From Rhizomicrobium sp. (GTDB lineage: Bacteria; Pseudomonadota; Alphaproteobacteria; Micropepsales; Micropepsaceae), in assembly GCA_037200985.1 (NCBI GenBank), contig JBBCGJ010000001.1, positions 1,774,756 to 1,838,755 on the forward strand: a stretch of 64,000 nucleotides of DNA, read 5' to 3'. The translations under genes and the position numbers were made by a program. The notes under the pieces were generated by a model, which worked only from the letters and a program-made list of their open reading frames with translations, was not told the origin of the DNA and did no database searches. Shown in pieces: positions 1 through 8,820 of the stretch; the first letter of the stretch is position 1; each line of letters opens with the position of its first letter.

Positions 1-351
1 GGCGCCGACAAGGCGGAGGCGGGTCGCATCCTCACGGTCGGCATGGCCGATGGCGAACAATTGTCCGGCGAGGACCGGATGCGCCTTGCGATGCTGGTCG
101 CCAGCGATACCGGCCTGACGGCCGGAGCGGCGGAGCGGCGCGTAGACGACGTGACGCGACGCATCCATGACGGCGAGGTGGCCGCCGCCGAGGCGGCACG
201 CAAGACGGCGGCGATGGCGAGCCTGTGGACGGCGTTCGCGCTTCTGTTCGGCGCGGTGGTGGCAGTGTTTGCCGCCCTGTCGGCCCGCTGGGAAGACGAC
301 CGCGAAGCCGGTCTGCTTCCGGGAACCCGGGTGAGCGAGACGCGCTTTTGA
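1..351 (+). CDS. C-terminal part of a membrane protein of unknown function (5' end outside window)
   Basis: The reading frame is open from the first base and stops at TGA 349-351, so the first Met at position 43 is probably internal and the gene begins before the window. The visible part has a charged, alanine-rich stretch with the segment AERRVDDVTRRI, then one hydrophobic segment (about WTAFALLFGAVVAVFAALSA) and a short polar tail. This resembles the C-terminus of alphaproteobacterial membrane proteins sometimes annotated as PhnA-like, but that resemblance is a weak recollection and gives no function. It is followed by an 80-bp gap holding an inverted repeat and then by a large regulator gene on the same strand. 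Confidence 0.6.
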   Translation, partial: GADKAEAGRILTVGMADGEQLSGEDRMRLAMLVASDTGLTAGAAERRVDDVTRRIHDGEVAAAEAARKTAAMASLWTAFALLFGAVVAVFAALSARWEDDREAGLLPGTRVSETRF

Positions 352-370
352 TTGTCTGGCGCCTCGTCTG

Positions 371-396
371 AAAAAAAAACTGCCTATAAAATAGGC
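371..396. promoter_or_regulatory. A-tract plus short inverted repeat between two genes
   Basis: Nine consecutive A residues (371-379) are followed by the inverted repeat GCCTAT (382-387) AAA ATAGGC (391-396). Read on the minus strand this is a 6-bp hairpin followed by nine T residues, which looks like an intrinsic terminator, but no minus-strand gene lies beside it. Read on the plus strand it lies about 95-120 bp upstream of the preferred start of the regulator gene and could be an operator or promoter element. The function is not established. Confidence 0.3.
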
Positions 397-491
397 GGCT
401 GACGCCGGCGAGATCGTGCTTTTCGCCTACAGGATTGGGAACAGTTGGTATAGTTCACTCCCGCCGCACTCCTGGAGCGTTGAGGCGAGAG

Positions 492-3299
492 TTGGCCGAG
501 ACTGCGTTAACCTTTGGACCGTTCCGGCTATTGCCGCAGAGCCGGTTGCTGCTGCAATCCGGCAAGTCGCTCCGGATCAGCAGCCGCGCGCTCGACATCC
601 TGATCCTCCTGACCAGACGCGCCGGCGAAGTCGTTCCCAAGGACGAGATCATCGCCCACACCTGGCCGAGCGTATTCGTCGAGGAGTCCAACCTTCGCGT
701 GCACATGGTCACGCTGCGCAAGGTCCTGAACGAGGGCAAGGACGCCATACGCTACATCGCCAACGTGCCCGGCCGAGGCTACAGCTTCGTGGCGCCGCTG
801 GCGCATATCGAGGTGGAAGACGAACCGGTCGAGCACGCCGAGGGTCCGCCCGCTGCGTCCGACAACATTGTCGGTCGCGCGGAATTCATCGAGTCCGTCG
901 TGCGCCAGTTGCCGAAGCGCCGGCTGGTGACCATCGTCGGACCGGGCGGAATCGGAAAGACCACCGTTGCCCGCGCCCTGGCCGGCCGGCTCGGCGGCGC
1001 TTACGGCGACGGCGCCGGCTTCGTCGATCTCTCCTCGCTCGATAAACCGGAATTCGTCGCGAACGCCGTCGCGTCGACCCTATCCTATCCCGTTGCGGAC
1101 TACTCGACCGCGAGCCTCGTGCGCGTCCTGAAGGACCGCCACCTTCTGCTGGTGCTCGACAATTGCGAGCATCTCATCGATGCGGCCGCCCAGATCGTGG
1201 TCGCCATCATGAGAGGCGCACCGCGCGTGCATATCCTGGCGACCAGCCGCGAGCCGCTTCGGGTCGACGGCGAATGGCTCCGCCGCCTGCCGGGCCTGGA
1301 GACGGCGCCGCTCTCGGAGACGATGACGGCGTCCCAGGCCCTCGCCTATCCGGCCGTTCAGCTCTTCGTCGAGCGCGCGACCCAGACGATGGATTCCTTC
1401 GAATTCACCGATGCGGACGCGCCCTCCGTCGCGACCATATGCAAACGGCTGGACGGCATACCCCTTGCCATCGAGCTTGCGGCCGCGACGATCGAATCGC
1501 TCGGCGTGCGCGGTCTCGCCGCCCAGCTCGACAATCTTTTCGACGTGCTGACGCGGGGCCATCGCGGGGCTTTTCCCCGCCACCGCACCCTGCGAGCGGC
1601 GATCGACTGGAGCTACGGGCTTCTCACACCGCGCGAGGCCACGATCCTCAACCGCCTGTCCGTCTTCCGCTGGCGTTTCACGCTCGAGGCCGCGCAGTCC
1701 GTCGTCGCCGACGACGAGATCCGGCGCGCCAATGTCGTCGCCGGCCTGGCGGAGCTGACCTCCAAATCGCTGGTTGCGGCGGATATCAGCCAGAGCGTCG
1801 TGCAATACCGTCTGCTCGAGGTCACGCGTGCCTACGCGGCGGAAAAGCTGAAGGAGACGGACAGCGCCGCCGACGTGCAAAGGCGCCATGCGCAGTCCCT
1901 GCGCAAGCTCCTGGAAGCGGCCGAACGGGCGTGGACGGGCGAGAACGGGATCGTCTGGATCGCGGAATACGGCAAATGGGCCGACGACGTGAGTGCCGCC
2001 CTCGAATGGTGCTACGCGCCGTCGGGCGATGGCAATCTGGGCGCGGACCTCACCATCGCCTCCGTGCCGCTGTGGCTTCGCCTTTCGCGGATGCGCGAAT
2101 GCCGCGAGCTTCTCGAGCGGGCGCTTGCGCGCGCGACGGAGGCCGGGCCGGTCGATCCGCGCCGGGAGATGGGCCTGCGTGCCGGCCTCGGCGCCGCGCT
2201 CATGTATACTGGCAGCGACAGCGCAAGGCCTTCCTTTGTCCGGACGCTGGAATTGGCACAGTCGCTGGACGACAGGGACTATCGCCTCCTCGGCCACTGG
2301 GGAATCACGATCAACAGCTATTATGGCGACGACCAACGCGCGGCGCATGAGCACGCCGAGGCCTTTTCGGATCTCGCGCTGCAGGGCCCAAACTCCGCCG
2401 AACACAGAGCGGCGCACCGGCTGATGTCGGCGGCGCATTTCATGGCCGGAGATCTGGCGCTGGCACGCTTTCACTCCGACGAGTCATTGAAGCGGCGCCC
2501 GGTCTCCACCGAGGGCGTCGGCGCGACGCGATTCCAGCTCGACCAGACCATGTCGGCGTATTTTGCCCGCGCGCGCCTGCTCTGGGTGCAAGGCTATCCC
2601 GAGCAGGCCATCGAGGCCGCACTGCGCAGCGTGAAATCGGCGGAACGGTCCGGACACGCGCTGACGCTTTGCTTTGCCCTCGCCGACGGGCTCGCGCAAT
2701 TGGCCCTGCTGACGCGAAACGCCTCGCTCTTCGAACAGACGCTCGACCGCTTCTATACCGAGCTGGCCCCTTACGTCGCCCACTATCCGCGCCATCTGCG
2801 CGAGGGCCTGGAATCGGCGCTGGCCTTCGACCGCAACGACCGGGAGAGTGCGCCGGGCTTCGTGCTGACCGCCACGCCCGACGCGATCGGCGGAACCCTG
2901 CGGCGCTTCCCGGGGGTCGTGGGGCGCGTCGCGGAAACGATGGCGCGCGCCGGCCGCATCGCCGACGGGCTCAAGATCATCGACGACGGACTCCTCAAAG
3001 GCGAGGCATCGTGGTGCATTCCGGAATTGCTTCGCGCGAAAGGCGCTCTTGTCCTGTTACGCGAGCCCGATGCGGCCTCGGTCGCGGAAGACATTTGGCG
3101 CGACTCGCTGGCGCAGGCGCGCCACAGGGGAGCCGCCTCGTGGGAGTTGCGCACCGCGACGAGCGTTGCCCAGTTCTGGAGCGCCCGCAAACGCAAGGCG
3201 GAAGCGCAGGATCTCCTTGCGCCGGTCTATGCGAAATTCACCGAAGGCTTCGATACGGGCGACCTCAGGGCCGCGAAAGCCGTGCTCGACACGCTGTAA
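492..3299 (+). CDS. Winged-helix DNA-binding regulator with NTPase and TPR-like regions
   Basis: A large predicted transcriptional regulator. The N-terminus is an OmpR/PhoB/CadC-type winged helix (starting near TFGPFRLLPQSR and ending with the typical RYIANVPGRGYSFVAP). A STAND-like NTPase follows, with Walker A GPGGIGKTT and Walker B HLLLVLDNCEHL. The long C-terminal half, of about 500 residues, is helical and resembles TPR repeats. The frame is open from a TTG at 435, but a TTG at 492 has GAGG (482-485) six bases upstream and begins close to the conserved domain, so 492 is preferred (935 aa). No receiver domain or membrane segment was seen, so the signal is probably sensed by the C-terminal region. 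Target genes are unknown. The gene converges on prfB with a 12-bp gap. Confidence 0.85.
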   Translation: MAETALTFGPFRLLPQSRLLLQSGKSLRISSRALDILILLTRRAGEVVPKDEIIAHTWPSVFVEESNLRVHMVTLRKVLNEGKDAIRYIANVPGRGYSFVAPLAHIEVEDEPVEHAEGPPAASDNIVGRAEFIESVVRQLPKRRLVTIVGPGGIGKTTVARALAGRLGGAYGDGAGFVDLSSLDKPEFVANAVASTLSYPVADYSTASLVRVLKDRHLLLVLDNCEHLIDAAAQIVVAIMRGAPRVHILATSREPLRVDGEWLRRLPGLETAPLSETMTASQALAYPAVQLFVERATQTMDSFEFTDADAPSVATICKRLDGIPLAIELAAATIESLGVRGLAAQLDNLFDVLTRGHRGAFPRHRTLRAAIDWSYGLLTPREATILNRLSVFRWRFTLEAAQSVVADDEIRRANVVAGLAELTSKSLVAADISQSVVQYRLLEVTRAYAAEKLKETDSAADVQRRHAQSLRKLLEAAERAWTGENGIVWIAEYGKWADDVSAALEWCYAPSGDGNLGADLTIASVPLWLRLSRMRECRELLERALARATEAGPVDPRREMGLRAGLGAALMYTGSDSARPSFVRTLELAQSLDDRDYRLLGHWGITINSYYGDDQRAAHEHAEAFSDLALQGPNSAEHRAAHRLMSAAHFMAGDLALARFHSDESLKRRPVSTEGVGATRFQLDQTMSAYFARARLLWVQGYPEQAIEAALRSVKSAERSGHALTLCFALADGLAQLALLTRNASLFEQTLDRFYTELAPYVAHYPRHLREGLESALAFDRNDRESAPGFVLTATPDAIGGTLRRFPGVVGRVAETMARAGRIADGLKIIDDGLLKGEASWCIPELLRAKGALVLLREPDAASVAEDIWRDSLAQARHRGAASWELRTATSVAQFWSARKRKAEAQDLLAPVYAKFTEGFDTGDLRAAKAVLDTL

Positions 3300-3311
3300 G
3301 GGCGTCGAATT

Positions 3312-4443
3312 CTATTCCAGGTCCTCGATCTTCTCTTTCGGCTTGCCGCCGACGGCCTGCGCCAGGGCGGCGGCCATGAAGGGATCGATGTCGCCATCGA
3401 GGACGTCGGAGGGCGTGCGGCTCTCGACGCCGGTGCGCAGGTCCTTCACGAGCTGATAGGGCTGCAGAACGTAAGAACGGATCTGGTGGCCCCAGCCGAT
3501 ATCGGATTTCTCGCCGATGAAGGCGCCGGTCTCGTCCTGCTTCTTCTTCAGCTCGATCTCGTAGAGCCGGGCGCGCAGCATGTCCCAGCAATTGGCGCGG
3601 TTCTGGTGTTGCGACCGCTCGGTCTGGCAGGCCACCGCGATACCGGTCGGGATATGCGTGATGCGCACCGCGCTTTCGGTCTTGTTGACGTGCTGGCCGC
3701 CGGCGCCGCTCGCGCGGTAGACGTCGATGCGCACGTCCTTCTCCGGGATGTCGATCTCGATCGACTGGTCGATCACCGGATAGACGGTGACCGAGGAAAA
3801 GCTGGTGTGGCGGCGCGCGTTGGAATCGAAGGGCGAGATGCGCACCAGCCGGTGCACGCCGGCCTCGCTCTTCAGCCAGCCATAGGCGTTCTCGCCCTTG
3901 ATCATCAGCGTCGCCGATTTGATGCCGGCGCCCTCGCCTTCGCTCTCTTCCAAATATTCGACCTTGTAGCCGTGCTTCTCCGCCCAGCGCGTGTACATGC
4001 GCTCGAGCATCGAGGCCCAGTCCTGGCTTTCCGTTCCGCCGGCGCCGGCATGGATTTCAAGATAGGTGTCGTTGCCGTCCGCCTCGCCGGAGAGCATCGA
4101 TTGCAGCCGCTGCTGCTCGGCGCGGGCGGCCAGGACCTGGATGGTCTTCTCGGCATCGGCGACCATGGCGGCGTCGTTTTCGCCTTCCGCCATCTCCATG
4201 AGGCCGAGCGCGTCGGCCAGCTCGTTGTCGAGCGCCCGCACCGCGCCGATCGACGCGTCCAGCTTCTGACGCTCGCGCATCATCTTCTGGGCGGCCTGGG
4301 GATTGTTCCAGATGGCGGAATCTTCGGCCTTGGCGTTCAGTTCGTCGAGGCGACGCAGCGCGTTATCCCAGTCAAAGATGCCTCCTCAGCAGGGCGATGG
4401 CCTGCTGGATGTCTTCGACGGTGCGTTCGATCTCGGGGCGCAT
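3312..4443 (-). CDS. prfB: Peptide chain release factor 2, made by programmed +1 frameshift
   Basis: Class I release factor that recognises UGA and UAA and triggers peptide release. The tripeptide anticodon motif SPF ([11 protein letters not shown]) and the catalytic GGQ (about residues 248-250) are present. The gene starts at ATG 4443-4441 and reads 23 codons to an in-frame TGA (4374-4372). Translation must slip +1 at CTT-TGA-C and continue as D-W-D-N-A-L to the stop at 3312, giving about 376 aa, which fits the family. Starting at the internal ATG 4283 would lose about 50 conserved N-terminal residues, so that start is rejected. It lies downstream of the PBP1a gene on the same strand. Confidence 0.95.
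4371..4386 (-). other. prfB autoregulatory +1 frameshift site
   Basis: Read on the minus strand the site is AGGAGG (4386-4381), CAT, CTT, TGA, C. This is the canonical prfB recoding signal: an internal Shine-Dalgarno sequence three bases before the slippery CTT, an in-frame UGA as stop codon 24 and a C after the stop. Low RF2 levels let the ribosome pause and slip, so RF2 controls its own synthesis. The upstream frame ends here and the downstream frame continues with GAC TGG GAT. Confidence 0.95.
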
Positions 4444-4480
4444 GGGAATCTCCGGCGCGGGATATAGGGCGCGGGCCGCA

Positions 4481-6916
4481 TCAGTACAACCCGCCGTTCC
4501 CCGGATCGACGGTCGGGGCGCCGGTTTCGCCGGGGGTGGTCGGCGGCGGAGAGGTGCCGGCGAAGGGCGAACTGCCGATCACGGCACCGGGGGCGTCTGG
4601 CTCGCCGGGGGCGGTATTGGGCTTGAAGACCTCCGGAATGCCCGAGGGCGACGGGACGCCGCTGTGGTAATCGACCTTGACGATCTCGACGCCCGGCGCG
4701 ACGCGGAACGGGATGCCCGGCGTGTTCGACAGCGCGCCCTTCATGAAATCGCGGAAAATCGGCGCCGAGACGGTGGCGCCCTGTTCGTAACCGCCCAGCG
4801 TCCTGGGATTGTCGAAGCCGGCATAGACGCCGCAGACCAGATCGGGCGAGAAGCCGACGAACCAGACGTCCTTGGATTCGTTGGACGTGCCGGTCTTGCC
4901 GCCCAGAGGCTTGCCGACCGCGAGGACCGAACGGCCGGTGCCGCGCAGCACGACGCCCTCGAGCAGCGAGACGATCTGGTAGGCGGTCTGCGGATCGAGC
5001 ACCTGTTCGCGCGTGTCGGGCAGGAGCGGCTCCTGCTGGCCGCGATAGTCGGCAAGGTTGCAGCCGTCGCAGGCGCGGCCGTCATGGCGCCAGATGGTCT
5101 TGCCGTTGCGGTCCTGGATGCGGTCGATCAGCGACGGCACGATCTTCTTGCCGCCATTCACGAACACCGCATAGCCGGTGACCTGCTTCAGAAGCGTGGT
5201 CTCGCCCGAGCCGATCGAGTTGGAGAGCAACGGCGCCAGACGGTCATAGGCGCCGAAGCGGATCGGGTACTGCACCACCTTGTCCATGCCCACGGCCTGG
5301 GCGAGGCGGATGGTCATCAGGTTGCGCGACAGCTCGATGCCGCGGCGCAGCGTGGTCATGCCGAGGTAGTGCTTCTCGAAATTCTTCGGCCGCCAAATCT
5401 TGCCCGAGCCGTCGTTCATCTCGAACGGCGCGTCGAGGATCTTGCTCACCGGCGTATAGCCGTTGTCGAGCGCGGCGGCGTAGACGTATGGCTTGAAGGA
5501 CGAACCGGTCTGACGCATCGCCTGGAAGGCGCGGTCGAACTGGCTCGACGCATAGGAGAAACCGCCGGAGAGCGCGAGCACGCGCCCGGTATGGGGGTCC
5601 ATCGCAACGATGCCGCCATTGATCTCCGGCACCTGGCGCAGACCGAACAGGCCCGGCTTGCCCTCCAGCGGTTCGGCATAGATGACGTCGCCGATCTTGA
5701 ACACGTCGGACGGCCTCGTCGGCGCGGGACCGGCATAGGGCGAATTCTTCGGCTCGCGGCGCGCCCAGGTGAGCTCGCTCCAGGGAATCGTGCCCGTGGT
5801 GCCGTCGCCCAGGCCGATCTTCGCGTCCTTGCCGTCGAAATCGAGGACGACGGCGATGCGCCAGGTCTCGATGCCCGACTGGTTGGCCACCGCCTTCAGC
5901 GTGTCCCGCCAATTGCCCGAGACCGCGATGTTGCTGGCGGTGCCGCGCCAGCCGTGGCGGCGGTCGTAGCGCACCAGGCCCGCGCGCAACGCGTTCACCG
6001 CATAGTTCTGCAGCGCCGTGTCGAGGGTCGAACGGACCTGAAGGCCGCCGTCGTAGAGCGCCTGCTCGCCGTAGCGGGCATAGAGCTCGCGGCGGACTTC
6101 CTCGACGAAATAGTCGGCGTCCTCGGTCTGCGAGCCGGCGGCGCGGGGCTGGGTGACCAGCGGCTCGGCCTTGGCGGCACCCGCCTGCTCGGCGGTGATG
6201 TAGCCGTTTTCCTCCATCTGGCCGATGACCCAGTTGCGGCGGTCGAAAGCGGCCTTGTGGTTGCGCACCGGATCGAATTCCGACGGCGCCTTGGGCAGCG
6301 AGGCGAGGAAGGCGACCTCGGCGATGTCGAGCTGGTCGAGCGACTTGTCGAAATAGTTCAGCGCCGCGGCGGCGACGCCGTAGGAGTTCGCGCCGAGATA
6401 GATCTCGTTCAGATAAAGTTCGAGGATCTTGTCCTTGGAATAGGTCGCGTCGATCCGGATGGCGAGGATCGCCTCGCGGATCTTGCGGGAGAATTTCACG
6501 TCCGAATTGAGCAGGAAATTCTTGGCGACCTGCTGGGTGATGGTCGAGGCGCCTTCGAGGCGCTTGTGCTGGAAGACGTTGAACACGTCCTTCACCGCGG
6601 CGCGCGCGATGCCGGACGGATCGATGCCCGGATGGTTGTAGAAATTCTTGTCTTCGGCCGAGGTGAACGCCTCGGTGATCAGCTTGGGCACGAAGGCGAT
6701 CGGCACGAAGATGCGGCGCTCGCGGGCATATTCGCGGATCAGCGTGCCGTCGCCGGCATAGACGCGGGTGGTGACCGGCGGCTGGTAGTCGCGCAAGGTC
6801 TCCACGCTCGGCATGTCGCGGGTGACGAGATAGACGGCGACGACGGCGGCGAGCACGCCGGCCGCAGCCAGGACCCCCAAGCCCAAGCCTGTGTATGCAA
6901 GTATCCGCCGGAACAT
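4481..6916 (-). CDS. mrcA: Penicillin-binding protein 1A, bifunctional peptidoglycan synthase
   Basis: Class A PBP of 811 aa that polymerises and cross-links peptidoglycan at the inner membrane. One N-terminal membrane segment (about residues 5-31) is followed by a GT51 glycosyltransferase domain with the catalytic AEDKNFYNHPG motif (Glu near 88) and the STITQQVAKN motif. The transpeptidase domain has SxxK (SSFK, catalytic Ser near 472), SRN (in ELSRNLM) and KTGT (near 674). A Pro/Gly-rich tail with several acidic residues ends the protein. The region between the two catalytic domains fits the OB-like insert of PBP1a proteins. The gene lies between the amidase gene and prfB, all on the minus strand, a common alphaproteobacterial arrangement. 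Confidence 0.95.
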   Translation of the reverse strand: MFRRILAYTGLGLGVLAAAGVLAAVVAVYLVTRDMPSVETLRDYQPPVTTRVYAGDGTLIREYARERRIFVPIAFVPKLITEAFTSAEDKNFYNHPGIDPSGIARAAVKDVFNVFQHKRLEGASTITQQVAKNFLLNSDVKFSRKIREAILAIRIDATYSKDKILELYLNEIYLGANSYGVAAAALNYFDKSLDQLDIAEVAFLASLPKAPSEFDPVRNHKAAFDRRNWVIGQMEENGYITAEQAGAAKAEPLVTQPRAAGSQTEDADYFVEEVRRELYARYGEQALYDGGLQVRSTLDTALQNYAVNALRAGLVRYDRRHGWRGTASNIAVSGNWRDTLKAVANQSGIETWRIAVVLDFDGKDAKIGLGDGTTGTIPWSELTWARREPKNSPYAGPAPTRPSDVFKIGDVIYAEPLEGKPGLFGLRQVPEINGGIVAMDPHTGRVLALSGGFSYASSQFDRAFQAMRQTGSSFKPYVYAAALDNGYTPVSKILDAPFEMNDGSGKIWRPKNFEKHYLGMTTLRRGIELSRNLMTIRLAQAVGMDKVVQYPIRFGAYDRLAPLLSNSIGSGETTLLKQVTGYAVFVNGGKKIVPSLIDRIQDRNGKTIWRHDGRACDGCNLADYRGQQEPLLPDTREQVLDPQTAYQIVSLLEGVVLRGTGRSVLAVGKPLGGKTGTSNESKDVWFVGFSPDLVCGVYAGFDNPRTLGGYEQGATVSAPIFRDFMKGALSNTPGIPFRVAPGVEIVKVDYHSGVPSPSGIPEVFKPNTAPGEPDAPGAVIGSSPFAGTSPPPTTPGETGAPTVDPGNGGLY

Positions 6917-7044
6917 GGCGCTGTTATAGCCCTCTTTACGGCCGCTTTCTTATCGGCGGATTGTGGCGGTGGGAAGGATTAACAAAGCTTCGCCAACGGC
7001 TATTTCTCCCCCTGCTGCGCCTCGTACGCGGTAGGCGCGGACCT

Positions 7045-8394
7045 TCAAGGAGCGGGCGATGCGGTTATCGCGGGTGCGAAGTACCCGTCCACCGCCTGGG
7101 CGATGGCCTTGGCGACGCCGTTGCGCCAGCGCACCGTGTTCATCTGCCCGGCATCGCCTTCGTTCGATAGATAACCGAGTTCGATCAGGACGGCGGGAAC
7201 ATCGGGCGCCTTGAGCACCACGAAACCCGCCGAGCGGTGCGGCTGACGCGGCAATATGTCCGTCGCGGCGGCCAGCGTGGCGACGGCGCCGGTCGCGAAG
7301 CGTGACGAACGGTTCATGGTGTCGCGCTGGGCGAGGTCGATCAGGATCGGAGCCACGGTGGAGTTGCCGCCGCCGAGATCGACGCCGGCGATGACGTCGG
7401 ACTGATTCTCCTTGCGCGCCAGGGCGGCCGCTTCCTTGTCGGACCCCGATTCGGAGAGGGTGTAGATCGACAGGCCGTTGACGCCGGGATCGGGGTTCGA
7501 ATCGGCATGCAGCGAAATGAACAGGTCCGCGTGCCAGGACCGCGCGATGGTCACGCGCTCCTTGAGCGGGATGAAAACATCGGTGTCGCGGGTCAGGTGG
7601 ACGGTGTAGTTGGCGCGGCGGACCAGCTCGCGGCCGAGCCGGAGCGCCTCATCCAGCACGAGATCTTTCTCCTGCAAGCCATTGACGCCGCTGGTGCCGG
7701 AGTCGATCCCGCCATGGCCGGCGTCGATGACGACGATGCGCTTCTCGGGCGTCGGCGCGACCGCCTGCGCCGGGATCGAGGCGAGCTGCTCGGCCGCCGC
7801 CTCGCGGGCCTTCAGGTCGGCCGGCCAGCCGGAATTGTGCACGAACTGATCGGGCGAAACGGGGAACAGATCGATCACCACGCGGTAGCCATAGCCGCCG
7901 CTGGGCGGCAGGACGAGCGGATCGCTGACCTTCACCGGCCTGTTCAGGTCGATCACGAAGCGCGAATTGCCGGAGCGGAACAGGCCGTAGCGGTAGCTGC
8001 GGACGGCGCCGTTGCCGGTGGGGCGCGGCGGCCCGTCGAGGTGCCATTGTACCGCCGGCATATCGATCACCACCCGGTCGGGATTGGAGAGGGTGAAGAC
8101 CCGCATTTTGACCGGATCGGACATCTCGACGACGAAACGGGTGCGGTCCTCGTGTTCCCCGATGCGGGCGCTCATCACGATGGGTTCCGGACCGGGCTTC
8201 GCGGCCGGCGCCGGGGGCGCCCCGGGTAGGGGTGTACCGGGCTGGGCCGGCGCCGGTTTCGGGGCGGGGGCGTCCTTCAGGATATGGGCGATCAGGTCGT
8301 CGGCGTCCCGGGACGGGTCGGACGCCGCCCAGGCGGCGCCGGCGAGCACGACGGCGGCCCCAAAGCCCAAGATCATGGCCAGACGGCGATTCAT
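7045..8394 (-). CDS. amiC: Periplasmic N-acetylmuramoyl-L-alanine amidase with AMIN domain
   Basis: Cell-wall hydrolase that cleaves the amide bond between MurNAc and the stem peptide during cell separation. A signal peptide (about residues 1-23, ending AAWA) is followed by a Pro/Ala-rich linker and an AMIN domain of about 110 residues for septal targeting. The C-terminal Amidase_3 domain has the zinc ligands in VIDAGHGG, LQEKDLVLDEA and FISLHADSNP, and a catalytic Glu in VLIELGYLSN. Length (449 aa) is normal. The gene is divergent from rne, with 426 bp between the two starts, and is followed by the PBP1a gene on the same strand. Confidence 0.93.
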   Translation of the reverse strand: MNRRLAMILGFGAAVVLAGAAWAASDPSRDADDLIAHILKDAPAPKPAPAQPGTPLPGAPPAPAAKPGPEPIVMSARIGEHEDRTRFVVEMSDPVKMRVFTLSNPDRVVIDMPAVQWHLDGPPRPTGNGAVRSYRYGLFRSGNSRFVIDLNRPVKVSDPLVLPPSGGYGYRVVIDLFPVSPDQFVHNSGWPADLKAREAAAEQLASIPAQAVAPTPEKRIVVIDAGHGGIDSGTSGVNGLQEKDLVLDEALRLGRELVRRANYTVHLTRDTDVFIPLKERVTIARSWHADLFISLHADSNPDPGVNGLSIYTLSESGSDKEAAALARKENQSDVIAGVDLGGGNSTVAPILIDLAQRDTMNRSSRFATGAVATLAAATDILPRQPHRSAGFVVLKAPDVPAVLIELGYLSNEGDAGQMNTVRWRNGVAKAIAQAVDGYFAPAITASPAP

Positions 8395-8513
8395 CCGCAG
8401 CGCCCCGAAGGTAGTGGAAACTGGCCGTAAACCATTGACGAATCCTTAGCACTTGCGGCCTTTACAATGAATTCGAGGGTTTCTCTTGCCGTTCCGCCAA
8501 GGGACCCCTACAA

Positions 8514-8552
8514 CATGTACATGCTGCGCCGGCCGGTCACAGGGGTGACCGG
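8514..8552 (+). promoter_or_regulatory. Palindrome and strong hairpin in the rne 5' leader region
   Basis: The 426-bp space between amiC and rne (8395-8820) holds no credible gene. Inside it are a perfect 10-bp palindrome CATGTACATG (8514-8523) and, ten bases later, a perfect 8-bp hairpin CCGGTCAC-AGGG-GTGACCGG (8533-8552). No T-run follows, so it is not an intrinsic terminator. It lies about 270 bp upstream of the rne start. In enterobacteria the rne leader contains hairpins through which RNase E controls its own mRNA. A similar role here is an inference only. A candidate -10 TACAAT at 8463-8468 lacks a well-spaced -35. Confidence 0.4.
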
Positions 8553-8820
8553 ATGAGACGGTGCGGTGGTCCGGAGATCGCGCCGGCTGGCTCTTCGAGC
8601 GCCCAGCGCAGGAATCCCTCCATTGCAGCAGCATCCCGCCGCCGGCCCGGCCGGCTGAAGATCAATTTTGCAATGACCGACATCGCGCGAGCCCTTTTCC
8701 CCGATCCTGCAGCGGCGCTGCGGGCGGCGGCGGCCCGGCGCCTGTCCCCAACAACGCGGCCCCTCCCCCTTCTCGCGCCAAGGCGCGCGGGTGCGCGAGC
8801 GCGGCCGCTCGGAGACTTAA

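Noticed and set aside
4283-4443. Starting RF2 at the internal ATG 4283
   Set aside because: The upstream 23 codons plus the +1 shift give a conserved RF2 N-terminus and a canonical frameshift signal, so the internal start is artefactual.
3486-6982. Long open frames antisense to prfB and mrcA
   Set aside because: They are GC-skew shadows of real genes on the opposite strand, with His/Arg/Gly-rich composition and no recognisable domain. The same applies to the long frames antisense to rne, accC, nrdJ, gcvPB, the EAL gene, tldD and ydbH.
8435-8468. Promoter TTGACG/TACAAT for rne
   Set aside because: The spacing between the two hexamers is 22 bases, too long for a normal sigma-70-type promoter.
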